Of a stretch of 64,000 nt of DNA, positions 32,772 to 43,646 are shown in pieces. Position 1 is the stretch's first letter, and each line of letters begins with the position of its first letter. The stretch is from Anaspis maculata (Eukaryota > Arthropoda > Insecta > Coleoptera > Scraptiidae): the NCBI GenBank assembly GCA_949128115.1, contig OX421965.1:5137253-5201252 (forward strand). The letters are read 5' to 3'. Both the position numbers and the translations under genes were made by a program. Under the pieces are notes generated by a model, which was not told the DNA's origin, ran no database searches, and saw only the letters and a list, made by a program, of their open reading frames with translations.

Positions 32772-33216
32772 GAGGTCGGGAAGTGACCCATTGCCGACCT
32801 TCCGAGAAAGTGAAGAAATGGTAGCTTTAGAACGGAAATTTCAAAATATGCATCCAACCAAACAATAAGTGTGTTAATCAGTATTTCCTGAACCACGTTT
32901 CAGCAAAATTAATCGGCCTATCTGGAAGTTATGACAAAAAGTTAATTTTCAGATTTCAACTTTTGAACGCCTGTAATCCTGCAAACTGAGTACATGGTTG
33001 TGAGTGAAATAGTATACATACTCTCGACGGCATGTAATATGTATACTAATAACCACATCACCCACACGTTTTGATTGAATTCCAATAGCAACAAGTGTAA
33101 TCAAAATCATCAATTTTCAATGATTATTATACTATGTTGTCCTCTATCCTGCAATTTTAGTATACAGCAAATCCTGAATAAACAATGACTCAGTTCCAGT
33201 ATAAGCTACGCAGCTA
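32772..33216. other. Intergenic, no feature
   Basis: No gene or clear repeat structure. Confidence 0.35.
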
Positions 33217-33258
33217 GGCTACAAGCTGTCCAGGCGTGACATCGAGTCGCTGAAAATT
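33217..33258 (+). pseudogene. Fragment of a gustatory receptor first exon
   Basis: The segment tacaagctgtccaggcgtgac and the following atc differ at two of 24 bases from the N-terminal codons of the gustatory receptor at 41564. Both encode YKLSRRDI. Here there is no ATG, the similarity stops after about 13 codons and a retroelement tail follows. It is a relic of a related receptor gene, or a captured fragment. Confidence 0.5.
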
Positions 33259-33284
33259 CTAAATTATTTGTTCACGACATTAAA

Positions 33285-33820
33285 TAATAAAAATGTACTT
33301 TATTTAAAGAATACATAACTGACTGTCCTGAAAAAACAGTTTGCCATTGAGAGACACAGTCTAAAATTAACATAAAATTGAAAAGAAATTTAAGTAAAAC
33401 AATCATTATACATATACATGTTAAAAACTAATAACTAAGGTAAAATTATCAAATAACAAGGTTTTTTTTTTTAATTTTTTGGAGGACCAAATAAATGATT
33501 ACGTAAAATATATGTTGACGATTTGAGAATTTTCAAAACGATTTCATGATCTAAAGTTTTTGGCAATTTAAATGTTTTTCGAAATTCTATGTAATTTTTT
33601 GTTAAAGTACCGCGAGAACCAAAAAGTAAACCAATTATGGAAATATTTTTGACATTAAATTTTGACATATAATAAGGGACGGTAGGTTTATAAATTTGAT
33701 TTTTCTCATCATTGACAAAATTTGGTTGATCTAAAGTACCTTCAAAGCGAATGGTTGGGTCTATAATAAATGCTGCATTTTTTTTCCTATCTATGGCAAT
33801 TATATCGATTCTTCGCAAGC
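33285..33820 (-). pseudogene. 3' end of a non-LTR retroelement (C-terminal, nuclease-like)
   Basis: The minus-strand frame 33818-33471 encodes RRIDIIAIDRKKNAAFIIDP, then later IGLLFGSRGTLTK and TYILRNHLFG. This resembles the C-terminal domain of insect retroelement polyproteins with a restriction-like endonuclease (R.D-I-...-D-P). The 3' side ends at about 33285 with an AATAAA on the minus strand and an ATT-rich tail. The frame is open at its 5' side and abruptly replaced at 33820 by a foldback element, so it is a 5' truncation. The family name is inferred from memory of similar proteins. Confidence 0.5.
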
Positions 33821-33824
33821 TGTC

Positions 33825-35300
33825 TAGTGGGAGCGGTACGCAAAATGATACTGCATTTTAGAGTAGAGTAACGAGATTTTGCATGGGCGTACCTTATACC
33901 AATACAAGCGATTTGACCCGCAGCACTCCATATTTCGTCCCATAGGGGGGCTTACGGGGGCCCTCCAAATTTTCAAGATGGAAGAACTTTCACAAAACGA
34001 TCATTGAGTATCGTCATGTGTGCCATAAAAGAAGCTTACGGGTCTATTGAAAATGTGTCCATCAATTGTCGTCGTGTCCGTTCCCTTCCTCACACTACTT
34101 GAAAAAAATATTCTTTTGCAAAGATCAAAAAAATTGTTTTTATTTTTTCTTATATGCAAGGAAACGATAAATTGATATGATTTGTTGTGTTCCCAACTAA
34201 ATCGCATTCCGTAAGCCTAATTATGGAGAAAAATTTCTTTCAGTGGTATTTTCCAAAGAAGTGGTGATGTCTTCAGTACACCTTTTCCAAGAGCATTTCT
34301 TTCTTTGTCCCCACTGGATATCACTCGTAATTTTTGCAGTAATAGACACCTCGAACTCTTTTTCTGGTGATTTTGACGCTACATGACTCTAAAACACTCA
34401 AGGAAGCCCAAAAAGAGTTCTTTTCTGCTGGGCCGTCCTACTTGCGGAATTTCGATTTTATAGTAGGAGAGACGCGAACCAATATTCAATCTAGGCTGCA
34501 GGCGCAGGCAGTTTGGTTTTAGTGGGAAATATACTTCCATGCCGTGTTTTATTGCAGTACTACAAAACGCAGAGTCGTTTGGTATGAGTAGGTATATTTT
34601 TCGCTGAAACCAAATCGCCTGACCTAGATCAAATTTATCTGACCGTCTCCCCTACTGAAAAATCAACATTCCAAAAATTTGACGGCCCAGCAGAAAAAAA
34701 ATTCTCTTTGGGCTTTTTTGAACGTTGTTAAGTCATGTAGCGTAGAAATCATCAATAAAAGAGTTCGAGGTCTCTATTCCTGCAAAAATTTTGAGTGATA
34801 TCCAGTGCGGACATAAAAAGAAATGCTCCTGGAAAAGGTGTACTGAAGAGGTCACCACTTCTTTGGAAAATACCACTGCAAGAAATGTTTCTTCATAATT
34901 AGGCTTACGGAATGCGATTTAATTGGGAACGCAACAAATCATATCAATTTATCGTTTCCCTGCATATAAGAAAAAATAAAAACAGTTTTTTTGCCCTCTG
35001 CCAAAGAATTTATTTTTCAAGTGTGAGGAATGGAACGGACACGACGATAATTGATGAAAACAATTTCAATAGACCCGTAAGCTTCTTTTATGGCACACAT
35101 GACGATACCCAATGATCATTTTGTGAAAGTTCTTGCATCTTGAAAATTCGGAGGGCCCCCATGGACCCCCTAAGGGACGAAATATGAAGTGCTGCGGGTC
35201 AAATCGCTTGTTTTGGTATAAGGTACGCCCATGCAAAATTTCGTTACTCTACTCCGAAATGCAGTATCGATGTGTTTTTAGCTGTGTACCGCTTCCACTA
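33825..35300. mobile_element. 1.5-kb palindromic foldback element
   Basis: The ends tagtgggagcggtac and gtaccgcttccacta are inverted copies. The arms of about 650-700 bp include gcgatttgacccgcagcact against agtgctgcgggtcaaatcgc and meet near 34560. Paired frames (34001-34207 minus, 34912-35115 plus) are mirror translations of the arms. It belongs to the same extended family as 35354-37773, sharing the agcggtac end and gacccgcagcact. Confidence 0.8.
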
Positions 35301-35353
35301 TACCCTTTCCAATGTTTTATCCCGGTAAGTATGATTATTGTTGTACTACTAAT

Positions 35354-37773
35354 TAGTTGCAGCGGTACGCTAGCAAAATGACCCTGATTCTGCATTTTGT
35401 GATACTGCAATGGAATTTGGCATATGTAAACTACGTAGAATTTCAAGTGACTTGACCCGCAGCACTCAAAAATTTGTCCATTAGGGGGCGACTGGGGGCC
35501 CCTCCAAATTTAAAGATGTCAGAGTTTTTACCATGCACCATTCAGTACCGCCCTATCTACCGTACAGGACCTAAACAACTTTGTTCTTGATCATCATAAC
35601 ATTTTTCGTCATGTCAATTCCATTCTTCTTACAGAAAAAAATTATTTCTTTGTCTGGTCAACAAGTCGAGAAATATATATTTTTTTGGACCACAAATAGA
35701 TTGTTGAGTCGTTTTTGTGTGATCATCGATAAATCCACATCCCCTTGATTTATTTATGAAAACAAAAGTTTTGCTGTTTTATTCTTTAACGAAGGGGTGA
35801 CCTCAACTTACCATTACTTTCAACATTACCTATTTCAATGTTTTATCCCTAAAAATATGATTATTTTTGCACTAATATATAGCTTGAAGTTTTCTTCAAT
35901 GGTGTGGATGATGAAACGGCCTCAGATTCCACCTGGAAGCCGTGCATATCAATTTTTCTGCAAGGCTGTCAAATTTGGCATTTTTGATTTTCTACCGGGA
36001 GCGGCCAAAATGTCAATACACACCACTCCGCCCAAGAGCACCGGTTGCGGTACTTTCGCACCAACTCTCATTTTAGTAACACAAAATGCAAAATTTTTAG
36101 GCGTGAATATCGTTTTCCGCTAGAGCAAACCGGTGCTTTTGGGCGGAGTGGTGTGTATTGACATTTTGGCCGCTCCCGCTAGAAAATCAAAAATGCCAAA
36201 TTTGACGGCCCTGCAGAAAAATTATTATGTACGGCTTCCAGGTGGAGTCTGAGGCAGTTTTATCATCCACATCGTTAAAGAGAACTTCAAGCTGTATATT
36301 AGTATAACAATAATCATACTTACCGGGGTAAAACATTGGAAAAGGTAATGTTGAAAATAATGGTAAGTTGAAGTCACTCCTTTGTTGAAAAATAGCACTG
36401 CAAAAGTTTTCTTTTCATAAATGAATCAAGGAGATGCGGATTCATCGATGATTGCACAAAAACTACTCAACAATCTATTGGTGGTCCAAAAAAAAAATTA
36501 TTTTTCAATTTGTTGACCAGGCAGAGAAATTATTTTTTTTCTATAAGAAGAATGGGATTGACATGACGAAAAATGTTATGATGGTCAAGAACACAGTTGT
36601 TGAGTTCCTGTACGGTAGATAGGGCGGTAGTGAATGGCGCATGATAAAAATTCTGACATCTTGAAATTTTGGGGGGCCCCCAGTCGCCCCCTAATGGACA
36701 AATTTTTGAGTGCTGCGGGTCAAATCACTTTAAATTTTATGTAGTTTGCATATGCCAAATTTCATTGCAGTATCACAAAAAGCAGAATCAAAAAGCGTAC
36801 CGCTGCAACTAAATATATAGCTTGAAGTTTTCTTAAACGATGTGGATGATGAAATACATGATAATACATAATAACATTCTGCAATATAATAATAACACAA
36901 TAACGCAAAGACATAATAATTTTTCTGCAAGGCCGTCAAATTTGGAATTTTTGATTTTTCAGCGGGAGCGGTCAAAATGTCAATACACACCACTCCGCCT
37001 GAGAGCACCGGTCGGAAACGATATTCACGCCTTTCAATTTTGCATATTGTGATACTAGAATGAAAGTTGGTGCGAAAGTGCCGAAACTGATGCTCTCGGG
37101 CGGAGTAATGTGCATTGACATTTTGGCCGCTCCCGGTAGAAAATCAAAAATCTCAAATTTGACGGCCATGCAGAAAAATTATTATGCACGGCTTCCAGGT
37201 GGAATCTGAAGCCGTTTCATCATCCACAGCGTTGGAGAAAACTTCAAGCTATATCTATATTAGTATCTACAACAATGATCATATTTATCGAGATAAAACA
37301 TTGAAAAAGGTGATGTTGAAGATAATGGTAAGTTGAGGTCACTCCTTTGAAAAATAGCACTGCAAAAGTTGCGTTTTCATAAATGAATCAAAGGGATGCG
37401 GATTTATCAATGATCACTAAAACTACTCAACAATCTAAATATTTGTGGTCCAAAAAAATATATTTTTCAATTTGTTGACCAGGCAAAGAAATTATTTTTA
37501 TTTCATAAGAAGAATGGTATTGTAATGACGAAAAATGTTATGATGGTCGAGAACAAAGTTCTTCAGGTCCTGAACGGTAGATAAGGGCGGTACTGAATGG
37601 TGTCTGGTGAAAGTTCTGACATCTTGAAAATTTAGGGGCCTCCAATCGCCCCCTAATGGACAATTATTTGAATGCTGTGGGTCAAACCACTTGAAATTTT
37701 ATGTAGTTAGCATACGCCAAATTTCATTGCACTATCACAAAATGCAGAATCAAGAAGCGTGCCGCTGCAACTA
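35354..37773. mobile_element. Composite foldback, one palindrome plus a partial second copy
   Basis: 35354-36811 is a palindrome with ends tagttgcagcggtac and gtaccgctgcaacta. Directly after it, 36812-37773 repeats the inner part, starting at tatatagcttgaagttttct, and ends again with gctgcaacta. Inner arms carry caccactccgcc and gggcggagtggtg, also inverted. Frames such as 35797-36123 are translations of the repeat. Confidence 0.75.
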
Positions 37774-38204
37774 TTTCCAGCTTCTAAGTTCAGTTCATAA
37801 AGCTGCTCGTAACCAACGTGACAAAAATCGGAACAATCACTCACTTGTCGGTCACTGATTGTTAGTGATATTAGGCTTCTCTTACTGTGATTACAAATAT
37901 TTTCAGGTGAATTAACAAAAAAATTGACTTACTGATGTCGCCCTGTAAATAAAAGCGACAATCTATGAGGTCTACCCTCCTGCCTACGGTGTTGAAATAC
38001 ATCCGGTCAGTAAAATAGCCATGTATGAAAAAGGGGATGGAGGGCGAATATTTCTTCGACAATATGTTAAGCCTATTTTTGTTAGTCTATCCACAAAATT
38101 TCAAGTTCCTGAGACTTCCGTGAGTGTCCGGTCAGTGAGGTTTTATTTCCGGTTAGTAAAATAGCCAAATATGAAAAGGGGGATGAGGACCGAATTTTTA
38201 TTTG
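37774..38204. other. Intergenic with dispersed repeat
   Basis: About 37798-37870 (aagctgctcgtaaccaacgt) has a direct relative at 56108-56180. No gene is supported. Confidence 0.4.
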
Positions 38205-38739
38205 GAAGTGCCTCCGTAGCCGGCCCCGGTTACGTGTATTGTAGCCGGAGCCGGCTATTTGTATGGTGACCGGCACTGCCGGCCTCCGTATTGTAGCCGG
38301 CACCAAGTGAGTGACAGTTAAACTGAAAGCTTCAAGATCAGTGATATGAACAGGTGAAGTTTACCAGATCGCTCGGTGGCTGACTGGCTGTACAGCTAAA
38401 CTTCAAAAAAACCTCGTCATTTGCATTTATCTGAATTTGGAAAGAAATCCGACAGCGGCGGGGTCGGGCGGGGTGCTATAAAGTCTGCGGTTCTCTGCAT
38501 GACTCAAGTTGCAACGATTCCACTGATTCCAGCACCTCGCTGCCATTTTGAATTCTTTCAAAATTTCAATTGAGGAAATACACGAGGGTTTCTTGAAGTC
38601 CAGCTGTGAGCCAGTGAGTGATCTGGCAAACTCCACCTGTTCATACATGGCACAAAACTTGAAGCTTCCAGTTTCAATTTTCACTAGGAGCTAGAGCTAA
38701 TGACGTAAGTCAAGTACTTTGGGAGAAAAGTTCTCACGA

Positions 38740-39420
38740 AATCAGGTTATCACTTTGGGCGGGCCCTTTATAATTCTTTCCTTGAACAAGGTGATCACGC
38801 GAGGATCCCCCCCCCTCCTTCCGTCTACTGAAAGCGTCCTCTTCGCAATAATTTGAAGGGGAAAAAACCTCCCCTGAATGATTTTCTCCGTAGATTTCAT
38901 AATTGGGAAGTACTTGTCCATCACTTGTCATATACAGGGTGTCGCAAATTTTGTTTTTCTTTTTGCGACACCCTGTATTTTTTTTATTTCAATCGATGTA
39001 GTTTTCCCTCCTGACACAAATATATTTGCATGACATCAAGTTTTCTCAATTTTTTCTTCCAAAAATCACCAAAAAGTTTTTAAGGTTGTATTTTATCCGA
39101 CCTGAACTCAAACATTAAATTGAAGTTACTTATTCCTGTAGATTTCTCAAATTTGAATGAAAAAGTCATTCTTTTGATTTTTTCTGTCGAATTCACACAT
39201 TCTTCTGCATATTGACATAAAATTGAGTCATAAGTCAAAATAATGAGACTTCTTTAATGTATTGAATTTTTTCCCCTTGAAGAAACTGCGTAAGTTAAAA
39301 CCGAAAAATACAAGGTGTCGCAAAAACGTGATAAATATACTTCCTAATTATGAAGTCTATGAACAAATCGTTCAAGAAAGATTTTTTCTTCCTCAAATTA
39401 TTGAAAAGAGGGAGGGCGAT
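38740..39420. mobile_element. Nested foldback with TACAGGGTGTCGCAAA ends
   Basis: tacagggtgtcgcaaa (38933) and tttgcgacaccctgta form a tight hairpin at 38933-38975. A further acaaggtgtcgcaaaa lies at 39311. Sequence left of the first (cttcataattgggaagta-like) is mirrored right of the last (acttcctaattatgaag). Confidence 0.6.
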
Positions 39421-39502
39421 CAGTTCAAAAAGCTAGTGACATCAAGTTCTGAATTTACATCGTGAACGGAATATAAGTATCTAGACACTTAGCCAATATC
39501 CT

Positions 39503-39722
39503 GTTCACTTTTTATTTTCAGTGAAATTCGACATTTTCAATCAAAAATGAAGTGACAAGCTTACAAGCTACGGCTACGGCTGATGGCACTTGCAAAGTTT
39601 TGGAGCGACACTTACTATTAGTGGCCATCAGCCGTATCCTCCCAGCCTTTGCTCCCAAGCACTCCAGCTTGTCACTTCATTCATGTTCCAAAAAGTCATT
39701 CTACTGAATATAAAAAATGAAC
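39503..39722. mobile_element. MITE (copy 2 of the family at 931)
   Basis: Ends gttcactttttattttcag and ctgaatataaaaaatgaac are inverted. The interior shares aagtgacaagct, ggctgatggcac and the ccaaaaagtcattctactg terminus with copy 1. Confidence 0.7.
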
Positions 39723-39923
39723 GGAATATACCTAGGTAGGTATTGTGTACCTTCCATGAATATTGCAATATTTCTAAGACCAAACGAAGAGCCGGCAGTG
39801 TGCATCATACAATGTCACCCACTTGGTGCCGGCTACAATACGGATGGCCGGTAGTGCCGGTCAATACGGATAGCCGGGTCCGGCTACAATACACGTAGCC
39901 GGGGCCGGCTACGGAGGCACTTC

Positions 39924-40340
39924 CTTTAAGGAAATTGGTCAAGTGTCCATTTCTCGGTTGCACCAAAGAATTCAATCATGAAATATTTAGTCGATTGATG
40001 ATCCATTCTGATGAATCCTAGCTCAAGGCCGATTAATTGATCTCAGGAAATGCATTCAATATTTGAGTTGGACATTTCCATGATCTCTCGTAAAACTGCA
40101 TTTTCCGTTGATCATCAGGTAAGTATGCTGAAATTCACCACAGAAAATTGCAATGAATTGTTTCATAAATACATTCTTTGGGCTTCACCCGCTGAATCGA
40201 AATATCAGTAGGTAATCGGTAGGTAATCTTATTTTGAAAGCTAAATTCGAGGCTGAATTGGAACAAGCGAATATGTCTCATTGGCATGAGGCTCAGTAGC
40301 GCACTTCCTTTTTTGAACGATCAGTGAACGCAAGATGTTA
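39924..40340. other. Intergenic, no feature
   Basis: No gene or repeat structure that I can support. Confidence 0.35.
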
Positions 40341-40359
40341 ATTAGGGTTCTACCGTTAT

Positions 40360-41330
40360 TTGGGCAGAAATTTCAATATGGCGGCCAATATAGCGCCAGA
40401 ATGATGAAATTTGGCTTGAAAATCAAAATGATCGTACTATAGACAAAAACAAGTTCCAAGTTTCATGAAAATCGTTCCACTAATGAAAGATTTCAATATG
40501 GCGGCCAAGATGGCGGCAGAGCATCATTTGTCCAAAATCGAATGAATTTTGATGGAGTTCACATCGCCTGTGAATTTCACTGAAATCAAATCACTTTCCG
40601 AGAAATTCGAAATGGCGGACCAAAGATGGCGGCCAAGTGACAAAAATCATTGTTCAAATTCATATGGTGGACATGTACCTACGCATTTGGTTGGCATTTG
40701 CACCACATCGATATCTTTTTTCGTTGAGGCATAATTCTCCTAGCTCTATCATTTTGATACATGTTTAATATTATGGAGAATACAAGACGGCGGCGAAGCA
40801 TCAGTTATCAAAAATTGGATGTATCTAAATGAAGTTCACATCGCCTGCAAATTTCACTCAAATGGGACCACTTTCGGAGAAATTCAAAATGGCGGATCAC
40901 AGATGGCGGCCAAGTGACAAGAATCATTGGTCAACTTTATATTATGGTGGTCACGTACGCATTCGATTGGCCTTCGCCCCACATCGATATCTTATTTTGT
41001 TGAGGCATAATTCTCCTAGTTCTATCACTTTAAAACATGTTCAATATGAAGAATACAAGATGGCGGCGGGGCATCAATTGTCGAAAATTGGATAGATCTT
41101 GATGAGGTTCACATTGCCTGCAAATTTCATTTCAATCGGATCACTTCTAGAGCAATTCAAATTGACGGATCAAAGATAGCGTCAGAATAACAAAAAAACA
41201 AAAGCCAACTTGACATCCTGGACATATGTACTATTGATAAGCGTTTAAATCACATAGATATCTTTCTTTCCTGAGGAGTTATCCCGGGTACCGACGGACG
41301 GACGGACGGACGGACGGACAAAGTGAAGCT
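40360..41330 (+). repeat. Tandem array, about 275-bp units with atggcggcc
   Basis: Units begin atgGAGttcacatcgcctg at about 40553, 40829 and 41102 (spacing 276 and 273). Each has a segment like gaaattcaaaatggcgg and gatggcggccaag. The array ends in a (GGAC)n run at 41293-41320 and caaagtgaagct. Frames of 61 and 88 codons here are repeat translations. Confidence 0.7.
41293..41320. repeat. (GGAC)n microsatellite
   Basis: About seven uninterrupted units at the end of the tandem array. Confidence 0.9.
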
Positions 41331-41563
41331 AAAAGCGCCTTTCTCCAATTTTTTGAGAAAGTGCACTGATAAAAATAGCGATCCCTGTACGTTTTCATAC
41401 CTAAACAACACATACCTACCTATTTCCTCTCATTACTCTTACTCATACGTTTTGTTTGTATCCTAATAGATGTAATAAAAAATCAATACTTTCCGCATTA
41501 GGTAGGTACATTTCCTATAATAATTCAAAAATGCATCAAGATAAGTGAGGACACACATTCAGA

Positions 41564-42713
41564 ATGAGTTACAAACTGTCCAGACGTGACATCCGATTCC
41601 TCACAATACCTTACAGGGTCACACACTTTTTTGGGGTAATTCCACATTACAACTTTGAGACCTCAACCATCAAAGACCCACTGGAGCACAGAGTCCAAGC
41701 GGTCATCCAAATGATACTAATTTTCACCGCCTGCGTTTACATATGCGGAAAACTTTTTCCGGCTTATTATTCCAACGACATGGACCTTATTTTGGGTATC
41801 CTCGAAAATGTGTCTCATCAAGCAGTGATATTCATGGCCTGGCTCAGTTCGATGCGGCACGGAAGCTGGAAGAAACTTAACAAGAGCTTGCAGTTGATGG
41901 ACAGCTTGTTGCAAAATACCAACGAGAAAGAGCCGAGCTTGTGGCACAGCCCGACCGTTCAATTTGTTTCGTTCAACGTGGTTATGATCGTGGTTTTGAC
42001 ACTCCACGTTTTGATGCTTGTCGAAAACATTGTTGTTCACACTACAGCTGCCGAAAACTTGTTGGTGATTTTCTATACTGGAACTAGCATGTACCTCAAA
42101 GTTTTGATACAGTTCATGATATGCTACATTCTGCTGGCATTGAGGGACAGATACAGCGATGTGAGATTGCTACTGAATAAAATAGACTGTGACAAGGTGT
42201 CAGCTCTGTCAGATGCGATAGAACAATCCGTGATGGCGTTCAACATGTCTTTCGGTTGGACAATTTTCATTTCACTCGTCCACAAATGTGTGGAAATGCT
42301 AACTTACTTGAGTTACTTGACTTTCTACTTCACGAGCAGTGGGATCTCCTTAACGACGATCTTGCTACTTTTGGAGCTTCTCTTATTTTTGGTAAGGTTT
42401 AACGCAGTTCAACCTCATGAGGTTCAACCTTATCACTCAGATTGGAGGCTTATGACATTTTGGCGTGCAGGCGCTGACAATTTGGATGGTTTTGGTGTGC
42501 GATTCGGCAATGGGAGAATTAGGAGAAATCGTAAAGCTCGGCAAGAAACTGGGACATGGAACCGAGGAACTGAGGAGCTTGGTGTATTGTTGTAAAAAAG
42601 TGAAGCTCACTGCAGCTGGATTGATTGAGATCGATCGAAAAACGCTCTTACATCTCTTGTCAGTCACCACTACGTATTATATTCTGCTGTTACAGTTGAG
42701 GTCAAACTATTAA
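41564..42713 (+). CDS. Gustatory receptor (7tm_7 family), two exons
   Basis: Exon 1 is 41564-42391 (276 codons) and exon 2 is 42471-42713 (80 codons plus stop). A 79-nt GT-AG intron (gtaagg...gtgcag) is in phase 0, giving 356 aa, a normal length for insect Grs. Hydrophobic segments lie at about residues 45-65, 75-97, 133-153, 165-192, 229-258 and 264-286, with a C-terminal one at 337-352. Exon 2 supplies the family signature at 344-352, TYYILLLQL, a variant of TYhhhhhQF with F replaced by L, preceded by the usual IDRKTLLHLLS. The unspliced frame runs into the intron and ends in an unrelated basic tail, which is why splicing is preferred. Grs are seven-pass ligand-gated channels of sensory neurons for tastants or CO2; the ligand is unknown. 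A fragment of a related first exon is at 33217. Start Met is followed by SYKLSRRDI. Confidence 0.9.
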
Positions 42714-42763
42714 TTCCACTTTAATATAGTCATGACATGACCCATCTGTGATTCAAGTCATCA

Positions 42764-43646
42764 ATATGGACAGGGAGCTGGTGCCTCAAAACTTACGTCA
42801 TAAGGTACATGATTTAAACCATGTAGGTCTAATGTGCGTTGATAGGGTTGTTGAAAATTGCTTTGTCTTACATGTCAGACCGGGGGCTCTAGGCGGGTAT
42901 GAGCTTGTCAATTTTCAAAAAAATGGCCAAAAATTTACATGATAAGGTGCATGAATGAAACTAACCGGATTCATGTGAGAACATCCCCTTAGTCTGAAAT
43001 CTGGTCGTAAGACAAAAATTTTGGGGGCTTTCGGTCCATGAGACAAGTTTGAAATTTTCAAAAAAGGACCAAAATTTATCAATTTTTTCACAGGAGTTTT
43101 GTTGACTAATTCGTCAAGTGTGATATATATTTGTTATCACGATGAAAAACGGAATCGATTTCCATGTTGAAATACAGGGTGTACGATTTGACAAAAAGTT
43201 TTCGATGCTGCACCCTGTAAGCGATTTACCATAAAAAAAAATTGTGGACAGATTCGAAACCTACTTGAAAAATCATGTAAGAATCGTTTTTTATTCCTAA
43301 AATTATGTCAAAGTAGAAGTCTCCAGGAGGAAGTGAATTTTGGCCCTTTTTGAAAATTTCAAACTTGTCTTATGGACCGAGAGGCCCAAAAAATTTTGTG
43401 TTATGTCCCGATTTTTGATTAAAGGGATGTTCCAACATGAAAGCTCGTTGGTTTCATTCATGTACTTTATGACGTGAATTTTTGACATTTTTCGAAAATT
43501 GACAAGCCTATACCAGCCCAAAGCCACCGGTCTAACATGTGAGACAAAGAAATTTTCAACAATTTTATCAACGCACATTAGACCTACAGGGTTAAAATCA
43601 TGTAACTTATGACGTGAGTTTTGAGGCACCAGCTCCCTGTCCAATA
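42764..43646. mobile_element. Foldback element downstream of the Gr gene
   Basis: Left tggacagggagctggtgcct and right aggcaccagctccctgtcca are perfect inverses. The arms run about 400 bp. The middle holds a smaller pair, tacagggtgtacg (43174) and gcaccctgta (43211). It starts only 50 bp after the receptor stop codon. Confidence 0.8.

Larger units (their letters stand above)
38205..39923. mobile_element. Foldback with GC-rich GCCGGC-repeat ends
   Basis: Arms 38205-38320 and 39808-39923 are inverted copies, ending gaagtgcctccgtagccgg and ccggctacggaggcacttc. Each arm has several tgtagccgg/ccggctaca units. The 1.5 kb between contains other insertions, including an inverted pair (about 38790-38930 against 39310-39420) around a perfect TACAGGGTGTCGCAAA hairpin, and the MITE at 39503. 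Confidence 0.7.

Noticed and set aside
35797..36123. 108-codon frame as a possible gene
   Set aside because: It lies entirely within a palindromic element and is mirrored on the other arm.
42392..42595. Continuation of the Gr frame past 42391 to a stop at 42595
   Set aside because: The tail is basic and unlike receptors, while splicing to 42471 gives the family C-terminal signature in phase 0.
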